Source: Rhodococcus_G sp042879035 (GTDB taxonomy: Bacteria > Actinomycetota > Actinomycetes > Mycobacteriales > Mycobacteriaceae). Taken from it: DNA of 64,000 nucleotides. The stretch lies in the NCBI RefSeq assembly GCF_042879035.1, contig NZ_JBIAOU010000001.1, positions 434,001-498,000 on the forward strand. Reading direction: 5' to 3'. Below, one piece after another: positions 1 to 10,906 of this stretch (positions are counted from its first letter, which is position 1; the number at the start of each line of letters is the position of its first letter). Below the pieces are notes generated by a model, which did not search any database, was not told where the DNA came from, and saw only the letters and a list, made by a program, of their open reading frames with translations. The translations under genes were made by a program, and so were the position numbers.

Positions 1-2168
<2,168 letters not shown>

Positions 2169-2314
2169 CTGGTTGCCCTTCGCGTGTGTACTGAACCGTG
2201 CCGTACTGAAACTGGCGTCGATGTCGCCGCGCACGGCAAATCGACCCTTCACAAGCTTAACGTCAGCGTCCTGTGACTTTCGTCCGCCGTGTGCGATCGC
2301 GCCGTGACGACCGC

Positions 2315-3721
2315 TCAGCCGCGGACGATGCGTCTGAGTTTGCCGACCCGGGCGGCGATCTCCCGCTCGGCTCCGTGGGTGGTCGGCTCGTAGTAGTCGA
2401 CGCCGACGAGCTCGTCGGGCGGGTACTGCTGCGCGAGGACGCCGTCGGGCATGTCGTGCGGGTACCGGTACCCGATCGCGTTGCCGAGTGCGCGCGCCCC
2501 GGCGTAGTGCCCGTCACGCAGGTGCGGCGGTACCGTTCCGGCCTTGCCGGCGCGGATGTCGGCCATCGCGGCGCCCAGCGCCGCGGTGACAGCCCCCGAC
2601 TTCGGGGCGGTGGCGATGTGGATCGTGGCCTGCGCCAGCGCGAGCTGCGCCTCCGGCATCCCCACGAGCTGGACGACCTGCGCGGCGGCGGTCGCGGTCT
2701 GCAGTGCCGTCGGGTCGGCCATCCCGACGTCCTCGCTGGCGTGGATCATCAGACGGCGGGCGATGAACCGCGGATCCTCCCCCGCGACGATCATCCGGGC
2801 CAGGTAGTGCAGCGCGGCGTCGACGTCGGAGCCGCGCAGCGACTTGATGAACGCGCTGGTGACGTCGTAGTGCTGGTCACCGTCCCGGTCGTACCGGACT
2901 GCGGCCTTGTCGACGCTGGCCTCCACGGCGGCGAGGTCGACCACCGCGTCGCCGTGATGACGGACGGCGCCGCCGTCGCGATCCTGGACCGTCTCGGCCG
3001 CGGCCTCCAACGCCGTCAGCGCGCGCCGCGCGTCACCGCCGGCGAGCCGGATCAGGTGGTCGGTGGCCTCGCCGGTCAGGGTGACGGCGCCTCCCAGCCC
3101 GCGGGGATCAGCGACCGCGCGGTCGAGGAGCTGACGAACATCGTTGTCCGTCAACGACTTCAACTGCAGCACCAGCGACCGGGACAGCAGCGGAGAGACG
3201 ACGGAGAACGACGGGTTCTCGGTGGTCGCGGCGACGAGGAGCACGATCCGGTTCTCGACCGCGGCGAGCAGTGCGTCCTGCTGGGTCTTGGAGAAGCGGT
3301 GCACCTCGTCGATGAACAGGACGGTCTGCTCCCCGGCCGTGAGCCGCCGACGGGCCAGGTCGATGACCGCGCGGACGTCCTTGACCCCAGCCGACAACGC
3401 CGACAGCGCTTCGAACCGGCGGCCGGTGGCCCGGGAGATCAGCGACGCGAGGGTGGTCTTGCCGGTGCCGGGTGGTCCGTACAGCATCACCGACGCGGCA
3501 CCGGATCCCTCGACGAGCCGCCGCAGCGGCGCCCCGGGACCGAGGAGGTGGTCCTGGCCGAGAACCTCGCCCAGGGTCTGCGGGCGCATCCGCACGGCCA
3601 GCGGCGCGTCGGGGCGGGTCGGCGCAAGCCCCCCGGTGAGACCACCGGACGGCGCTTCCCGCTCGGTTCCCGGCGCCTCGAAGAGCCCGCTCTCCTCGGC
3701 GGGACCCAGCCAATCACTCAC
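2315..3721 (-). CDS. rarA: Replication-associated recombination protein RarA (MgsA)
   Basis: An AAA+ ATPase that acts at stalled replication forks and is related to clamp-loader subunits and RuvB. The 468 residues show Walker A GPPGTGKTT at about 82-90, Walker B VLFIDEVHRF at about 134-143 and a sensor-1 stretch ATTENPS near 165-171. The C-terminal tetramerisation domain follows, including the usual LARMIVAGEDPRFIARRL stretch. Length is normal for the family. The start is the GTG at 3721. The homologue in M. tuberculosis is Rv2559c, also near alaS. The N-terminal 45 residues before the ATPase core are low in complexity and probably flexible. Confidence 0.95.
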   Translation of the reverse strand: MSDWLGPAEESGLFEAPGTEREAPSGGLTGGLAPTRPDAPLAVRMRPQTLGEVLGQDHLLGPGAPLRRLVEGSGAASVMLYGPPGTGKTTLASLISRATGRRFEALSALSAGVKDVRAVIDLARRRLTAGEQTVLFIDEVHRFSKTQQDALLAAVENRIVLLVAATTENPSFSVVSPLLSRSLVLQLKSLTDNDVRQLLDRAVADPRGLGGAVTLTGEATDHLIRLAGGDARRALTALEAAAETVQDRDGGAVRHHGDAVVDLAAVEASVDKAAVRYDRDGDQHYDVTSAFIKSLRGSDVDAALHYLARMIVAGEDPRFIARRLMIHASEDVGMADPTALQTATAAAQVVQLVGMPEAQLALAQATIHIATAPKSGAVTAALGAAMADIRAGKAGTVPPHLRDGHYAGARALGNAIGYRYPHDMPDGVLAQQYPPDELVGVDYYEPTTHGAEREIAARVGKLRRIVRG

Positions 3722-3851
3722 ACCACCGAACCTACCCGGCTCGGCGTGGTGAACGGCCGCTGGGCGACGGGAGGCCGAACACCCCGTGAACTCTCCGCCG
3801 GACCGGGCCCGAGAGGTCGAACAGCGGTCCGGTTTCGGCTGTCATGCAGGG

Positions 3852-5489
3852 ATGCCCGACATCGACCTCCCGGCCCTGTCCCGGCGCACCCTCCTGCGAG
3901 GCTCGACCCTCGCCGCGGGTGCCGCCCTGCTCGCGACCCGCTCGGCCGCCGCCGATCCGGTTCCCCCCTTCGCGCACGGCGTCGCGTCCGGGGATCCGTT
4001 GCCCGACCGGGTCGTCGTCTGGACCCGGATCACCCCGTCCCCCGACGCGGCGCCGGGGTCCGGCGCCGGAGCACCGGTGCCGGTGCGCTGGGAGGTCGCC
4101 ACCGATCCCGGCTTCTCCGCGGTCGCGCGGTCCGGCAGCGTCACCGCGTCCCCCGACACCGACCACACGGTGAAGGTGGACGTCACCGGACTGACGCCCG
4201 CGACGACCTACCACTACCGCTTCACCGCCGCAGACGGCAGCCGTTCGGCGACCGGACGCACCGCGACCGCACCGGATGTCGACGCCGAGGTCGCGGACCT
4301 GCGCTTCGGCGTCGTGTCGTGTTCGAACTGGGAGGCGGGGTACTTCGCCGCCTACCGGCACCTCGCGGCGCGCGACGACCTCGACGCGATCGTCCACCTC
4401 GGTGACTACATCTACGAGTACGGTCGCGGCGAGTACGGGGCGCGTAGTGGATCGGTGCGCCTGCACGACCCCGCACACGAGATCGTCTCGCTCGCGGACT
4501 ACCGGATCCGGCATGCGCAGTACAAGACCGACCCGGACCTGCAGGCGCTGCATGCCCGGTTTCCGTTCATCGTCACCTGGGACGACCACGAGACCGCGAA
4601 CGACGCGTGGCAGGGCGGCGCGGAGAATCACACGACGGCCACCGAAGGCGACTGGGCGACGCGGTACGCCAACGGCAGGCGCGCGTACCTGGAGTGGATG
4701 CCGATCCGGGTGACCCGTCCCGACCAACCGCTGTACCGCCGGTTCCGTTTCGGCCGGCTGGCCGAGCTGTCGATGCTCGACCTGCGCAGCCACCGCGACG
4801 AGCAGGTGCCGGTCACGTCGACGTCCGTCGATTCGCCCGAGCGCAGCATCACCGGACGCGCACAGCTCGACTGGCTCACCTCCGGCCTGACGACGTCCCC
4901 GACGCGGTGGCGCCTGGTCGGCAACCCGGTGATGATCGCGCCGATCCTGTTGCCGCCGTTGGATGTGCGCACCACGCGGGCTCTGACGCAGACCGCGGGG
5001 CTGCCGAGCGCGGGCGTCCCGCTCAACGCCGATCAGTGGGACGGCTACGCGGCGGACCGGCGCCGGCTGTTCGACGCGCTGACCGGCAACGGCGTGACGA
5101 ACACCGTCTTCCTCACGGGCGACATCCACTCGTCGTGGGCGGCCGAACTTCCGGTGGACGCCGCGGCAGTACCGGCGTCACCCTCGGTCGGCACCGAGTT
5201 CGTCGTCCCCTCGGTGACCTCGAAGAACATCGACGACATGGTCGGGGTGCCGCCGCGCACGGCCTCACCCGCGGTCGAGGCGGCACTGCAGGCGACGAAT
5301 CACCACCTGAAGTACGTGGAGCTCGACTCGCACGGCTTCGGTGTGTTCGAGGTGACCGGCGCGCGGGCGCGCATGGACTGGTGGTTCCTCACCGACCCGA
5401 CCGACCCCGGCGCGGGAGCCGGGATCGCCGCGAGCGTCGCGGTGGACGACGGCACGCAACGCCTGGTCGTCAGCCCCAGTTCTCCGTGA
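3852..5489 (+). CDS. phoD: Alkaline phosphatase D family protein, Tat-exported
   Basis: A secreted phosphodiesterase/phosphomonoesterase of the PhoD metallophosphatase family, which normally releases phosphate from organic esters using Fe/Ca. From the ATG at 3852 the protein is 545 residues and opens with a twin-arginine signal: SRRTLLRG, then a hydrophobic Ala/Leu stretch ending near TRSAAA. A PhoD N-terminal beta domain follows (GVASGDPLPDRVVVWTRI), then the metallophosphatase core with VVSCSNWEAGYF, HLGDYIYEYG and TWDDHE, and near the C-terminus FLTGDIHSSW. A GTG at 3786 would add 22 residues in front of the Tat signal, so 3852 is preferred although its ribosome site is weak. The 3' end overlaps the convergent phosphotransferase gene by 20 bases. 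Confidence 0.9.
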   Translation: MPDIDLPALSRRTLLRGSTLAAGAALLATRSAAADPVPPFAHGVASGDPLPDRVVVWTRITPSPDAAPGSGAGAPVPVRWEVATDPGFSAVARSGSVTASPDTDHTVKVDVTGLTPATTYHYRFTAADGSRSATGRTATAPDVDAEVADLRFGVVSCSNWEAGYFAAYRHLAARDDLDAIVHLGDYIYEYGRGEYGARSGSVRLHDPAHEIVSLADYRIRHAQYKTDPDLQALHARFPFIVTWDDHETANDAWQGGAENHTTATEGDWATRYANGRRAYLEWMPIRVTRPDQPLYRRFRFGRLAELSMLDLRSHRDEQVPVTSTSVDSPERSITGRAQLDWLTSGLTTSPTRWRLVGNPVMIAPILLPPLDVRTTRALTQTAGLPSAGVPLNADQWDGYAADRRRLFDALTGNGVTNTVFLTGDIHSSWAAELPVDAAAVPASPSVGTEFVVPSVTSKNIDDMVGVPPRTASPAVEAALQATNHHLKYVELDSHGFGVFEVTGARARMDWWFLTDPTDPGAGAGIAASVAVDDGTQRLVVSPSSP

Positions 5490-6672
5490 AGCGGGCTGCG
5501 ATCTCGTGGGCGTGGTCGGCGATCGCGGCGTCCCTGGCGTGGTCGGCGAACTCGGCCAGTGCCCGCCAGCGCGCGATCAGCGCCTTGGACCGCGGCGCCG
5601 ACAGCTGGTGCTCGCGGACCGCCGCGATGCGGGCGTGGTCCTCGGGCAGGAACCAGTACGTCGACAGCCACACCCACACGAGCTGGGCGTCGAGCAGACG
5701 CGCGGTCAGCGTCCGGTCGTCGCCGAGCTGCGGCCACATTCCGACCACCTCGGCGCGCCACGCCTCGACCATGGCCAGTGCCCGGTCGGTGGACAGTTCG
5801 AAGCTGCACAGGCAGCCGGGGAACGAGATCAGCGCGTACGCGATGTCCAGGGTGGCGTCGCGGAACCCGCCCCACTCGTAGTCGAGGAATCGGACGCCCT
5901 CGTCGTTGACGATGATGTTGTCGGGGCACAGGTCCGACGGGCTGAAGGCGCGGTGCCGACCGCCGTCGAACAGCGCCATGGCCCGCTCGGCGGCCGCGGC
6001 GACCTCGGCTCCGGGCGCGACACCGATCTCCTGGACGAGCATGCCGGGCAGCAGCGGGATGCTCGAGGCGACCTGGTCGGACACCACGTTGCCCGGTTGC
6101 GCGACACCGGAACGCCGCAGCAGTGCGGCGAAGTCCTCTTCACGCCCGACGGTGGCGGCGTGCATGCGTCCCATGGACTGGGCGAGGGCCATCAGCGAGT
6201 TGGTGACCGTCGACTCGTCGGGCCGGACGAGGAGTCGGGCGATCGGGGTGGCGTCACCGAGGTCGGTGAGGATCAGCAGGCGCACGGACAGGTCGTAGGC
6301 GATCAGGGACGGGCCGGGGCGGCTCTCGGTCGCCAGGGCGGTCGCGAACTGGTAGGACACCGCCTCCCGGAGGAACGCGGTGTCGGCGACCTCCGCGCGG
6401 TGACTGCCGCCAACGCTGAACGTGTCCTCGGGATACGCGGCGACACTGCGCGCGTGTGCCCGGTCGGACAACTCCCTGACCTGCTTGATCACCAGGGTGC
6501 GTGGCAACGAGAACGGATTCTCCGCGCATCGCACCCGGAGGACGACGGTGCGACCGCTGCCCCCGAGATCGACGGGATCGACGAGGGTCACCGGTGCACC
6601 GGTACGTCGCTCGAGCAGCCTCTCGGCTGCGGCAACCACCTCTGAAACTGGGTCGGCCAATAGTGCGGTCAT
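5470..6672 (-). CDS. Aminoglycoside/choline-kinase-like phosphotransferase family protein
   Basis: About 400 residues with the APH/choline kinase fold. The catalytic-loop segment reads SPSDLCPDNIIVN and is followed by the metal-binding segment FLDYEWGGFRD. In canonical members the loop is HGDLHPGN; here the histidine position is a serine, but the catalytic Asp and the Asn are kept, so ATP-dependent phosphotransfer remains plausible. The substrate cannot be read from sequence; such genes are common in actinobacteria and most are uncharacterised. The start is set at the ATG 6672 (MTALLADPVSEV). A GTG at 6681 or an upstream start at 6705 would add only a short tail. No neighbour suggests a pathway. 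Confidence 0.75.
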   Translation of the reverse strand: MTALLADPVSEVVAAAERLLERRTGAPVTLVDPVDLGGSGRTVVLRVRCAENPFSLPRTLVIKQVRELSDRAHARSVAAYPEDTFSVGGSHRAEVADTAFLREAVSYQFATALATESRPGPSLIAYDLSVRLLILTDLGDATPIARLLVRPDESTVTNSLMALAQSMGRMHAATVGREEDFAALLRRSGVAQPGNVVSDQVASSIPLLPGMLVQEIGVAPGAEVAAAAERAMALFDGGRHRAFSPSDLCPDNIIVNDEGVRFLDYEWGGFRDATLDIAYALISFPGCLCSFELSTDRALAMVEAWRAEVVGMWPQLGDDRTLTARLLDAQLVWVWLSTYWFLPEDHARIAAVREHQLSAPRSKALIARWRALAEFADHARDAAIADHAHEIAARFTENWG

Positions 6673-6772
6673 ATCGCTCACCAACCTACCTGCCCCTGCG
6701 GACACGGCGGGCGCCCTCGGCGATTCCGGCAGATTCCGAATCGATCACGGACACCGCCGACCTGCGCAATCT

Positions 6773-6840
6773 CCCGGGCCGACCAGGAGGAACGGACCAC
6801 GACCTACGCCAGGTTGCGAAACGGTCACGGTCGGCCCGGG
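6773..6840. repeat. 12-bp perfect inverted repeat with long loop downstream of aspS
   Basis: CCCGGGCCGACC at 6773-6784 is repeated inverted as GGTCGGCCCGGG at 6829-6840, with a 44-base loop. It lies just past the aspS stop and 100 bases before the phosphotransferase start, in a 177-base region without a gene. It could act in transcription termination for aspS, but the loop is long and no T-tract follows. Confidence 0.35.
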
Positions 6841-6849
6841 GGTGCACGG

Positions 6850-8622
6850 TCAGGACTCGGCCGGCTCCGGCGTGGCGTCGATACCCGACTCCTTGCGCTG
6901 CAGCTCGGTGATCGGCGCGGGCGCCTCCGTCAGCGGGTCGACGCCGCCGCCGGACTTCGGGAACGCGATGACCTCGCGGATCGAGTCGACACCGGCGAGC
7001 AGCGCGGTGATCCGGTCCCAGCCGAAGGCGATGCCGCCGTGCGGCGGGGCCCCGAAAGCGAAGGCGTCGAGCAGGAAGCCGAACTTCTCCTCCGCCTCCT
7101 CGTGCGAGATGCCCATCACCTTGAAGACACGTTCCTGAATGTCCTTGCGGTGGATACGGATCGAGCCGCCGCCGATCTCGTTGCCGTTGCAGACGATGTC
7201 GTAGGCGTAGGCCAGCGCCGACCCCGGGTCGGTGTCGAACGTGTCGATCGACTCCGGCTTCGGGGACGTGAATGCGTGGTGCACCGCGGTCCACGCGCTG
7301 TAGCCGAGCGCGACGTCGCCACCGGCGACGGCGTCGGAGGTCGGCTCGAACAGCGGCGCGTCCACGACCCACACGAAGGCCCACTCGTTCGGGTCGATGA
7401 GGTCCTGCTTGCGGGCGATCTCGCCACGCGCGGCGCCGAGCAGGGCCCGCGAGGCCTTCACCGTGCCCGCCGCGAAGAAGATGCAGTCGCCGGGCTTCGC
7501 GCCGACGTGGGCGGCGAGGCCGTCCCGCTCGGCGTCGGTCAGGTTCTTCGCGACCGGGCCCGTCAACTCCCCGTTCTCGCCGACGAGCACGTACGCCAGG
7601 CCCTTGGCACCGCGCTGCTTGGCCCACTCCTGCCACCGGTCGAGCTCGCGGCGCGGCTGGCTCGCACCACCCGGCATCACGACGGCGCCGACGTACTCGG
7701 CCTGGAAGACGCGGAAGGTCGTGTCCTTGAAGAATTCCTTGCACTCGACCAACTCGACACCGAACCGCAGGTCCGGCTTGTCGGATCCGTAGCGGCGCAT
7801 CGCCTCCGCGTACGTCATGCGCCGGATCGGCGTCGTGATCTCGTGGCCGATCAGCTTCCAGACGTTCCCGAGGATCTCCTCGGCGAGGAGGATGACGTCG
7901 TCCTGGTTGACGAAGCTCATCTCGATGTCGAGCTGGGTGAACTCGGGCTGCCGGTCGGCGCGGAAGTCCTCGTCGCGGTAGCAGCGGGCGATCTGGTAGT
8001 ACCGCTCGATGCCGCCGACCATCAGCAGCTGCTTGAACAGCTGCGGCGACTGCGGCAACGCGTAGAAGCTGCCCGGCTGCAGGCGGGCAGGGACCAGGAA
8101 GTCGCGGGCACCCTCCGGAGTGGACCGGGTCAGGGTCGGGGTTTCGACCTCGACGAACTCGTGGTGCGCGAGCACCTCGCGGGCCGCGGCGTTCACCTTC
8201 GAGCGGAGCCGGATGGCGTGCCCCGGACCCTCGCGTCGAAGGTCGAGGTAGCGGTACTTCAGGCGAGCTTCCTCGCCGGCGTTGTCGTCGAGCTGGAACG
8301 GCAGCGGCGCGCTCTCGTTGAGGACCTCGAGCCGTGTCGCGTTGACCTCGATGGCACCGGTGGGGATCTCGAAGTTCTGGTTGCCCTCGGGCCGCACCTC
8401 GACGACGCCGGTCACCTTGACGCAGTACTCGGCACGCAGCCGATGGGCCTGCTCGAGCACGTCGTCGCTGCGGAAGACCACCTGCGACACACCGGAGGCG
8501 TCACGCAGGTCGATGAAGATGACGCCGCCGTGGTCACGCCGCCGGGCGACCCAGCCGGTGAGGGTGACGGTCTGATCGGCCTGCTCGGCTCGCAACGAAC
8601 CGGCGAGATGGGTGCGCAGCAC
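6850..8622 (-). CDS. aspS: Aspartyl-tRNA synthetase
   Basis: Charges tRNA with aspartate; in bacteria lacking AsnRS it may also charge tRNA-Asn. The 590 residues begin with an OB-fold anticodon domain (VTLTGWVARRRDHGGVIFIDLRD). The class II core follows, with motif 2 CYRDEDFRADRQPEFTQLD, the bacterial GAD insertion in the middle, and motif 3 with GIAFGWDRI near the C-terminus. The GTG at 8622 is chosen because GAAAGG sits just upstream and the product starts VLRTHLAGSLR like other bacterial AspRS; a longer frame from 8649 has no ribosome site. Corresponds to Rv2572c. It is divergent from the metallopeptidase gene across about 184 bases. Confidence 0.96.
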   Translation of the reverse strand: MLRTHLAGSLRAEQADQTVTLTGWVARRRDHGGVIFIDLRDASGVSQVVFRSDDVLEQAHRLRAEYCVKVTGVVEVRPEGNQNFEIPTGAIEVNATRLEVLNESAPLPFQLDDNAGEEARLKYRYLDLRREGPGHAIRLRSKVNAAAREVLAHHEFVEVETPTLTRSTPEGARDFLVPARLQPGSFYALPQSPQLFKQLLMVGGIERYYQIARCYRDEDFRADRQPEFTQLDIEMSFVNQDDVILLAEEILGNVWKLIGHEITTPIRRMTYAEAMRRYGSDKPDLRFGVELVECKEFFKDTTFRVFQAEYVGAVVMPGGASQPRRELDRWQEWAKQRGAKGLAYVLVGENGELTGPVAKNLTDAERDGLAAHVGAKPGDCIFFAAGTVKASRALLGAARGEIARKQDLIDPNEWAFVWVVDAPLFEPTSDAVAGGDVALGYSAWTAVHHAFTSPKPESIDTFDTDPGSALAYAYDIVCNGNEIGGGSIRIHRKDIQERVFKVMGISHEEAEEKFGFLLDAFAFGAPPHGGIAFGWDRITALLAGVDSIREVIAFPKSGGGVDPLTEAPAPITELQRKESGIDATPEPAES

Positions 8623-8806
8623 GGGGTTCCTTTCACACTTTCCAGTCACACGGAAAATTCCGGGACTTCCTGCCTGGTGATCCTACGGAGGTGCCGGTGT
8701 GACGACACGGGCGCACCGGTGCAAATTCTGCGAGTCGTTGTCGTGGGAAGCTGAGACGGCAGTCCGGCGGGGTCGATCGCACGACCGCATTGCACGAGAG
8801 GTGACC

Positions 8807-9739
8807 ATGACCTTCAACGAGGGTGCACGCATGGATTCGGGCCGCGTGCAGGTCGGTGGCGGTGGAGGCCGGGGCGGCAAGTTCGCGCTCGGCGGCGGCG
8901 CCGGCGGCCTGATCGTGCTCGTGCTGGCCCTGCTGTTGGGCGGCGATCCCGGCACACTGCTCGGCAACCTGGCGGGCTCGACCGACGACAGCGCGCAGAT
9001 CGGGACGGGGCCGGTCGACACCCTGGAGAACTGCGAGACAGGAGCGGACGCCAACCGGGACGTCAACTGCCGGGTGGCGTTCACGGCGGCGAGCCTGAAC
9101 TCGGTGTGGGGCGAGCAGCTCGGCACGCAGACCGGCACCGACTACGTCGCACCCGGCGTGATGCTGTTCTCCGGCGCCGTCAACACCGGCTGCGGCAACG
9201 CGACCAGCGACGTCGGCCCCTTCTACTGCCCCGCCGACTCGACCGCCTACTTCGACACCGGCTTCTTCCAGGTGCTCGTCGACCGGTACGGCTCGAACGC
9301 CGGACCGCTCGCCCAGGAGTACGTCGTCGCGCACGAGGTGGGGCACCACCTCCAGAACCAGCTCGGCGACATCGGGCGCGCGCAGGCCGATCCCCGGGGT
9401 CCCGAGTCGGGTGCGGTGCGTACCGAGCTGCAGGCCGACTGCTACGCCGGGATCTGGGCGCACTACGCGGACAACCAACCCGGTCCCGACGGCGGCGCAC
9501 CGTTCCTGCAGCAGTTGACCGACTCCGACATCCGCGACGCGCTGTCCGCGGCGTCGTCGGTGGGCGACGACCGGATCCAGAAGGCCGCCACGGGCCGGGT
9601 GAACCCGGAGGGCTGGACGCACGGGTCCTCGGAGCAGCGGCAGAAGTGGTTCCTCACCGGTTACCGGACGGGCAGCGTCGACGCCTGCGACACCTACTCG
9701 GCCCGCGACCTGGACAACCCGGCCGCGCTGCAGCGCTGA
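8807..9739 (+). CDS. Neutral zinc metallopeptidase (YpfJ/Rv2575-like), membrane-anchored
   Basis: A 310-residue protein with a Gly-rich cytoplasmic start, one membrane segment near residues 25-45 (GGLIVLVLALLLGG), and an extracytoplasmic domain with the zinc-binding helix VVAHEVGHHLQ. A later acidic stretch TELQADCYAGIWAHY supplies the probable third ligand. This is the architecture of the neutral zinc metallopeptidase family (YpfJ; Rv2575 in M. tuberculosis, also next to aspS). The physiological substrate is unknown. The ATG at 8807 is preferred to an upstream in-frame start at 8699 because GAGAGGTG precedes it. The 3' end is four bases from the convergent membrane-protein gene. Confidence 0.88.
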   Translation: MTFNEGARMDSGRVQVGGGGGRGGKFALGGGAGGLIVLVLALLLGGDPGTLLGNLAGSTDDSAQIGTGPVDTLENCETGADANRDVNCRVAFTAASLNSVWGEQLGTQTGTDYVAPGVMLFSGAVNTGCGNATSDVGPFYCPADSTAYFDTGFFQVLVDRYGSNAGPLAQEYVVAHEVGHHLQNQLGDIGRAQADPRGPESGAVRTELQADCYAGIWAHYADNQPGPDGGAPFLQQLTDSDIRDALSAASSVGDDRIQKAATGRVNPEGWTHGSSEQRQKWFLTGYRTGSVDACDTYSARDLDNPAALQR

Positions 9740-9743
9740 CCTC

Positions 9744-10871
9744 CTACCCGGAATCGTCCGGCGCGGGCTCGTCCCCCGACGCACCCTCCTCCCCCACGAG
9801 TTCGTAACGGCGACCGTAGGTTTCGACCAGCGCCTGGATGACCGCGACCACCGGCACGGACACCAGGGCACCGATCGCGCCGAACAGCGCGGCGCCGACG
9901 ATGACGGACCCGAACGCGACCGCGGGGTGGATCGAGACCGTGCGCGAGGTGATTCGGGGATGCAGCAGGTAGTTCTCCACCTGCTGGTACGCGGTGCCGA
10001 ACGCGACCACCCAGACTCCGTCCATCGGCTGTTGCGCCGCGGCGATGATCGCGGGAAGGGCGATCGCCAGGTACGTGCCGAGGGTCGGGATGAACTGGGA
10101 GACCACGCCGGTCCAGATGGCCAGCGGCAACCAGTACGGCACGCCGATCACCAGGAGGAAGATGCCGGTGGCGACGGCGCTGGCCGCGGCGAGGATCAGG
10201 CGGGACACGACGTATCCGCCGGCCTTCTCCACCGAGATCGCCCAGACGGTGGTGATGACCCGCTGCTGACGGGCGGGGAACCACCGCGAGATGGTCGCTC
10301 GCAGTTGGGGTCCCTGCGCGGACATGTAGAACACGAACAGCAGCATCGTCAGCGCCTGGAAGACGACCCCGACGAGTGTGGACACGAGACCGAGCACGGT
10401 CGGCGTGTACCTCTGCGCCAGGTCCTTGACGGTCTCCGGGGTGAGTTTCACGAGGTCGTCGCCGGTCGCGAAGTTCGTGTCGAACGTGCGGTTGGCCCAC
10501 TCGGTCACCCGGGAGACCGCGTCCGGCAGCGCGGTGAGCAGCTGCGCCAGCTGTTCGGCGAGCAGGGCACCGAAGACCGCGAGGAACCCGATCGCCAACA
10601 GGATCAGCGAGAACAGCACGATGCCGGTGCCCGCACCCCGCCGCAGCCCGAGCCGCTCGAGACGGTCGACCACCGGTTCGATGGTGACGCTGGCGAGCCA
10701 GGCGAGGAAGAGGAGTCCGAGGAAGTTCCTCAGGTTGTGGAAGAGCCAACCGGAGAGCTGATAGGCCGCCACCGCGAGAAGCACGTAGAGGATTGCGGTG
10801 CGCAACCACCGAAGGCTGGCCCTGCGACGCGCGTCCGCAGCCGGATCCCGTTCTCCCGTCCCGCCGTCCAC
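9744..10871 (-). CDS. AI-2E family transporter (PerM-like membrane protein)
   Basis: A 375-residue polytopic protein. A hydrophobic segment lies at about 26-45, two more follow closely (FLGLLFLAWLASVTIEPVVDRL; GTGIVLFSLILLAIGFLAVFGALLAEQL), then a soluble loop, then a C-terminal membrane cluster with GVVFQALTMLLFVFY and the family-typical VIGVPYWLPLAIWTGVVSQF and FGSVIVGAALFGAIGALVS. This matches the AI-2E exporter/PerM family, whose members export diverse small molecules or act as Na+/H+ antiporters. Substrate unknown. The N-terminal 25 residues and the last 20 (acidic, ending PAPDDSG) are polar and probably cytoplasmic. Confidence 0.85.
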   Translation of the reverse strand: MDGGTGERDPAADARRRASLRWLRTAILYVLLAVAAYQLSGWLFHNLRNFLGLLFLAWLASVTIEPVVDRLERLGLRRGAGTGIVLFSLILLAIGFLAVFGALLAEQLAQLLTALPDAVSRVTEWANRTFDTNFATGDDLVKLTPETVKDLAQRYTPTVLGLVSTLVGVVFQALTMLLFVFYMSAQGPQLRATISRWFPARQQRVITTVWAISVEKAGGYVVSRLILAAASAVATGIFLLVIGVPYWLPLAIWTGVVSQFIPTLGTYLAIALPAIIAAAQQPMDGVWVVAFGTAYQQVENYLLHPRITSRTVSIHPAVAFGSVIVGAALFGAIGALVSVPVVAVIQALVETYGRRYELVGEEGASGDEPAPDDSG

Positions 10872-10906
10872 GCTCAGAATCTACCCGCCGATCCGCGACG
10901 CGGTTC

